NCBI GenBank assembly: GCA_036936605.1
Contig: JAUPFV010000001.1
Location: forward strand, 171,324,386 to 171,388,385
DNA length: 64,000 bases
Origin: Limnanthes douglasii subsp. nivea
Taxonomy: Eukaryota > Streptophyta > Magnoliopsida > Brassicales > Limnanthaceae
Direction of reading: 5' to 3'
Below the pieces are notes generated by a model that did not search any database, was not told the origin of the DNA, and saw only the letters and a program-made list of their open reading frames with translations. The position numbers and the translations under genes were made by a program. Positions within the stretch are counted from its first letter, which is position 1, and each line of letters starts with the position of its first letter. Of this stretch, positions 60,481-64,000 are shown piece after piece.

Positions 60481-61500
60481 AAAATGAGAGTTTTGCCAAC
60501 TTAACTAAGGTAAACTTAAAGCTGAATCCATAAAAGTGTGTCTTTGGGGTGCAGTCCGGAATATTTTTGGGTTATGTGATAAGTGAGAAAGGGATACAAC
60601 CTGATCCAGATTAGCTTGATGCCTTGTTGAAAATGGATCCCCCTCTAAATATTAAAGAAGTCAGAGGCTAACAGGAATATTGGCTGCCTTAAATCGTTTT
60701 ATTTCAAGGTTTTCAGACAAGTGTGCTCCGTTTTTTCAGACCTTGAAGGGTGCTAGAGATTTCCACTGGTCTTCAGAATGCAGCCAAGCTTTTGATGAAA
60801 TAAAGAAGCACTTGTCTTCACCAAAAACCCTTTTTAAGCCTGTAGAAGGAGATACACTTTATGTATACTTGGTTGTGTCAGAATATGCAATAAGTGCAGT
60901 ATTGGTAAGAGAGGTGGACAATTATCCTAGTCCGGTGTACTATATCAGCAAAAGCCTGATAAGTGCTAAAACATTGGCACTACCCTTAGTAATTGCTGGA
61001 AGAAAAATGAGGCCGTATTTTCAGTCTCATTCCATTATTGTCCGAACGTCTTTTCCATTAAAGAATGTTCTTTAGAAAGCAGACATATCAAGCAGGATGA
61101 GCAAGTGGTAAGTAGATTTGGGTGATTATGACATTGATTTTTCCCTACGGACTGCTATCGAAGCTCAATCTATTGCTGATTTCTTAGTGGAATTCCATTC
61201 GGACAGAATTTCTAAACAAGCTTCAGAGGAGAAAACTAAAAAAGAATGGGTAGTCCGGACTGATGGTGGATCAAGCCCAATGGGTTGTGGGGCTGGAATT
61301 TGCTTAACCTCTCCGTACGGTGATAAACTATATCAGGCTATATACTTTGGGTTCAGGGCCTCTAACAACGAGTCTGAATACGAAACAACTATAACTGGTC
61401 TTAAGTTAGCTTTCTTATGTGGGGATAAAAGAGTTAGGTTGATGAGTGATTCTTAGCTTCTTATCCACCATGTTCAAGGTTAGTCTGAGGCCAAGAAGGA
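60481..61500 (+). pseudogene. RT remnant, RNase H and archaeal-type RNase H of Tat element 3
   Basis: Just after 60480 the frame jumps from the start of reverse transcriptase to its end (FANLTKVNLKLNP-stop-KCVFG), skipping the YIDD core. RNase H at 60680-61190: FISRFSDKCAPFFQTLKG, KTLFKPVEGDTLYVYLVVSEYAISAVLVRE, RPYFQSHSIIVRTSFPLKNVL. The archaeal-type RNase H follows at 61235-61456 with catalytic TDGGSS, NNESEY and LMSDS. Stops include TGG/CAG-to-TAG type changes. Confidence 0.82.
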
Positions 61501-61509
61501 ATAACTGAT

Positions 61510-62960
61510 CAAATATTTATTCATCCTTAAAGAGGTGGCAACCAATTTCAAGAATGTTTGCTATGAGTATATTCCTAGATCAGAAAATACGCTGACAAAT
61601 TCCTTGGCAACCATAGCATACTCTGAGTCCTACGCTTGGATTCATATACAAGAATGCCCATCCATACAGTCAAATCCGAACAAGGAAGATGAGAAAAGCT
61701 TTAGTATACAAGTAGTTCAATCTAAATATTGAAGATTTCCCCTTCTTCAATATATCTATGATGGGGTTTTGCCTCCGGAAAAATCCATGGCAAGATAAAT
61801 TAAGCATAAGGCTCGTGGTTTTTTCTTATCATAAAAGAGGTTTTATATAAAAAATTCTTCAGCAGACCTCTCATGCGTTGTTTGGGGGTTGAAGAATTCC
61901 AAACTGTTCTATCCGAACTACACGATAGAGAAGGATCAACACATTTTGGCTACAAGGCACTAACCCGGAGGGTTTTGTTGGTCGGATACTATTGGCCATC
62001 CATAATGACAGATGCTAAAGAATTGGTGAAAAAGTGTGATCCATGTCAAAGGTATGGTAACAGAATTCATGTGCCAACAGTGCCTAGGGAGTCTATTTCT
62101 GAGCCAGTACTTTTTGCTCGTTAGGGATTGGATTTGGTTGGGCCTCTACCAATGGCGTCCAGAGGGTGCAGGACTATCATTGTTGCTATTGACTACTTTT
62201 CAAAGTGGCTAGAAGCAGCTCCTCTGGCAGGAACTACTTCGAAAGCTGTCATAAAGTTTATCTTATCTAATATATGTTGCATATTTGGGATTCCTTAGAA
62301 GATTACCACTAATAACGGGCCACAATTTGATAACAAGGATATGGAGGATTTCTGTGCCTCCAGGGGCATTCAACATTTCTTCTCCTCTCCTTTCCACCCA
62401 CAAGAAAATGGCCAGGTTGAAGTGACAAATAGGACTATTTTTTCCGGATTAAAAAAGAATTTAGAAGGGGCTGCAGGAAAGTGGCCAAGCTATCTGCAAG
62501 AAGTGTTGTGGGCATACCGAACTACTCCTAAGGCTGCTACACAGGAATCTCCTTTTGCCTTGGTGTATGGGATGAATGCCATTACCCCTATAGAAGCAAC
62601 CCTCCCATCATACAGGGTCCATAACTATTCCGAACAAGCCAATGAGATGGAAATTAGGAATCAGTTGGACTTAATAGAAGAAAGAAGGGTTAAAGCTCAT
62701 CTTAGAACCGTCCACTACCAAGGCTTGATGAGGAGAAGATTTGCTTATAAGATCAAGAGAAGAGATTTCCAACTGGGAGATAAAGTTTTGAGAAATGTTT
62801 TCTTGCACACTATGGAGAGGTAGTTCGGTAAGGTGGCTCAGAACTTGGAAGGCCCTTATAAGGTCTCCGAAAAGCTTAAGTCTGGGACATATAGGCTTCA
62901 AGACAAAGATGAAAGAATTTTGAAGCACCCATGGAATATTAGACACCTCACGTTATATCT
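61510..62960 (+). pseudogene. Integrase of Tat element 3
   Basis: The zinc-binding segment is near 61925-62075 (H..GHFG-like THFGYKALTRRVLLVGYYWPSIM, then CDPCQRYGNRIHVP). The catalytic core follows: GLDLVGPLP, DYFSKWLEAAPL, a TTDNGPQFDN-like block read as TNNGPQFDNKDMEDF, and SPFHPQENGQVEVTNRT with the Glu. The C-terminus at 62500-62820 is open (WAYRTTPKAATQESPFALVYGMNAITPIEATLPS, LGDKVLRNVF) and ends in GPYKVSEKLKSGTYRLQDKD. A TAG follows at 62821. No chromodomain is visible, as usual for Tat. Confidence 0.85.
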
Positions 62961-63515
62961 AGAATAAAAGTTATGTAAATATTTACTTGTTAAAAGTCAA
63001 TATAAATATTAGGGGACATACTATTTCCTACCCTGGTGGCGCGGGGAGGTTTTAATGAGGTGTCCGGTGTTTTCAATAAAATATGATGCCTTCTTAAAAT
63101 GTCTGATGTGGTTTAACTACAAATCTATTCAAGTACAAGTCTTTGATTTAACACTATGGATCTTTGACAGATCGGATTAATCTGATTGAATGATGACCAT
63201 TAAATACATGTCATCAGAGATATTAAACGCTCTCACTTTAATACTTCTGAAATAATTGGGGCGGTTTAAACATCGACCGTTAAAATTAAAACAAAAGAAA
63301 GTATGAAACAAAGCAAAATTTGATAATTAAGCCTGTCCGGGTGGAAACCGGATAACATTACAAAAATAAAAAATATGTCTTGGCCATCCAAGGACTTGTA
63401 ACAGTTTTAAGAAGAAAAGTTATCCGGACTCAAACCGGAAAACATTACAAAAATTCTTTGGCCATCCAAGGACTTTAGTAGTTCAGAAAAGTGAGAAAAC
63501 AAAAAATGTTTAGAG
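62961..63515. other. Spacer between pol and antisense ORF of Tat element 3
   Basis: Contains TTCCTACCCTGGTGGCGCGGGGAGG and GGTTTTAATGAGGT (63048-63061), matching Tat element 2. The segment GGCCATCCAAGGACTT occurs twice (near 63381 and 63459), a short local duplication also present once in Tat element 2 near 40620. Confidence 0.6.
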
Positions 63516-63517
63516 CC

Positions 63518-64000
63518 TCAGGGCTTGTTCCCTTCAGACTTTCTTTTAACACCTCCTTTCTTGGGACTTTTGCGTTCGGCACTCGAACTCTCACCGGTTC
63601 CTTCCTCTTCATCAGTGGTGGAATATATTCCACTACTATAATTATGCTTGTCGCCATCTGCCATAGTGTGAAATGAGATCTCTTCATAGTTTACGAATTT
63701 CCATAAGGGACCAAGGGTCCTCTTCAGAAATGTTTCATGGAAGAGCAGCACCATATCAAACTTGACCTCATCATACCTTACTTCCAAGGAGTCTATCACC
63801 TCATTGGTGTATTTATCAATGCTTTCCTGAATAGTTTTTTCCTTCTCCTTCATCAAGTCTTCTTTCTCCTTGATCACCTTAGACACAATGCCTTCTAAGG
63901 AAGTTTTCTCTCCGGAAAAGGTTTGAATGGTGCCATCTTTGACCTTCAAGTCTTCCCTTACTTCTGTGAGATCTTTTTCCAAACCGGAGCACTTAGCTTG
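63518..64000 (-). CDS. Antisense ORF of Tat element 3, 5' part outside the window
   Basis: The frame is open from the window edge to a stop at 63518, with no interruption over at least 154 codons from Met at 63982, and it continues upstream. The N-terminal visible part is heptad-like and charged (KDLTEVREDLKVKDGTIQTF, KVIKEKEDLMKEKEKTIQ), so probably a coiled coil. The conserved block is DMVLLFHETFLKRTLGPLWK...FHTMADGDKHNYSSG, then an acidic Ser/Glu stretch and a Lys-rich tail that could serve nuclear localisation. It runs against gag-pol. Its integrity contrasts with the many stops in this element's gag and pol. Function unknown; additional ORFs here are a feature of the Tat lineage. Confidence 0.65.
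   Translation of the reverse strand, partial: QAKCSGLEKDLTEVREDLKVKDGTIQTFSGEKTSLEGIVSKVIKEKEDLMKEKEKTIQESIDKYTNEVIDSLEVRYDEVKFDMVLLFHETFLKRTLGPLWKFVNYEEISFHTMADGDKHNYSSGIYSTTDEEEGTGESSSAERKSPKKGGVKRKSEGNKP

Larger units (their letters stand above)
57472..64000 (+). mobile_element. Tat element 3: Tat-lineage Ty3/gypsy element, right end outside the window
   Basis: Related to Tat element 2 and in the same order: LTR, primer-binding site, gag, protease, (reverse transcriptase core missing), RNase H, second RNase H, integrase, spacer, antisense ORF. The LTR start is uncertain (57472 or 57494) because the 3' LTR is not in view. Gag and protease are better preserved than in Tat element 2, but about 470 bp of reverse transcriptase including the catalytic motif is deleted near 60495, so it cannot be autonomous. 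Confidence 0.88.

Noticed and set aside
1..64000. CRISPR arrays, bacterial operons, phage genes or a defence system
   Set aside because: Introns, plant gene families and plant retroelements define this as plant nuclear DNA; the tandem arrays have diverged, contiguous units without unique spacers.

Overview
This is nuclear DNA from a flowering plant, most likely a eudicot. It is AT-rich. It holds two intron-containing plant housekeeping-type genes with GT-AG splice sites, and most of the rest is transposable elements: an L1-clade LINE with RNase H, Tat-lineage Ty3/gypsy LTR elements with two RNase H domains, a FAR1/MULE-type transposase fused to an OTU protease, a plant mobile domain (PMD) gene relic, and a tRNA-derived SINE. 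I cannot name the species. There are no bacterial genes, CRISPR arrays or operons.

Layout. 1-4.2 kb: decayed transposon-like sequence with a 25-bp degenerate minisatellite at two places. 4.26-7.19 kb (minus): a complete four-exon gene for a chloroplast-type CAAX/CPBP membrane protease, 352 aa. 7.66-14.51 kb (minus): a full-length LINE bounded by a perfect 15-bp target-site duplication (TSD), 0.46 kb upstream of the protease start codon. Its ORF1 and ORF2 are damaged by only three visible lesions. 14.5-20.1 kb: non-coding sequence with a family of 210-285 bp diverged repeats, a SINE with a later 102-bp tandem duplication over its 3' end, and a 76-bp tandem array. 20.10-23.99 kb: Tat element 1, cut off inside reverse transcriptase and joined to an inverted copy of its own LTR. 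24.0-27.8 kb: AT-rich DNA with no recognisable gene. 27.87-32.90 kb (minus): a nine-exon KUP/HAK/KT potassium transporter gene, 774 aa. Its reading frame is open throughout, but a normally invariant Asp is replaced.

33.2-48.7 kb: a decayed MULE region. A plus-strand FAR1-MULE-SWIM-OTU pseudogene is split by Tat element 2 (35146-42750, 359-bp LTRs, AATGT TSD). A minus-strand PMD pseudogene faces it, and G+C-rich short repeats lie at the left, middle and right. 49.7-50.6 kb: an inverted relative of the 14.75-15.96 kb repeats. 53.3-55.1 kb: a very old Tat pol relic (element 4). 57.5-64.0 kb: Tat element 3, running off the window. Tat elements 2 and 3 both carry a related antisense ORF downstream of pol.

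Only the protease and the K+ transporter look like functioning host genes; no functional link between them is visible. Everything else is a record of insertion, nesting and decay. Many premature stops fit C-to-T change on one strand (Trp TGG to TGA/TAG, Gln CAG to TAG), as expected for silenced, methylated elements. All coordinates and alignments were worked out by eye.
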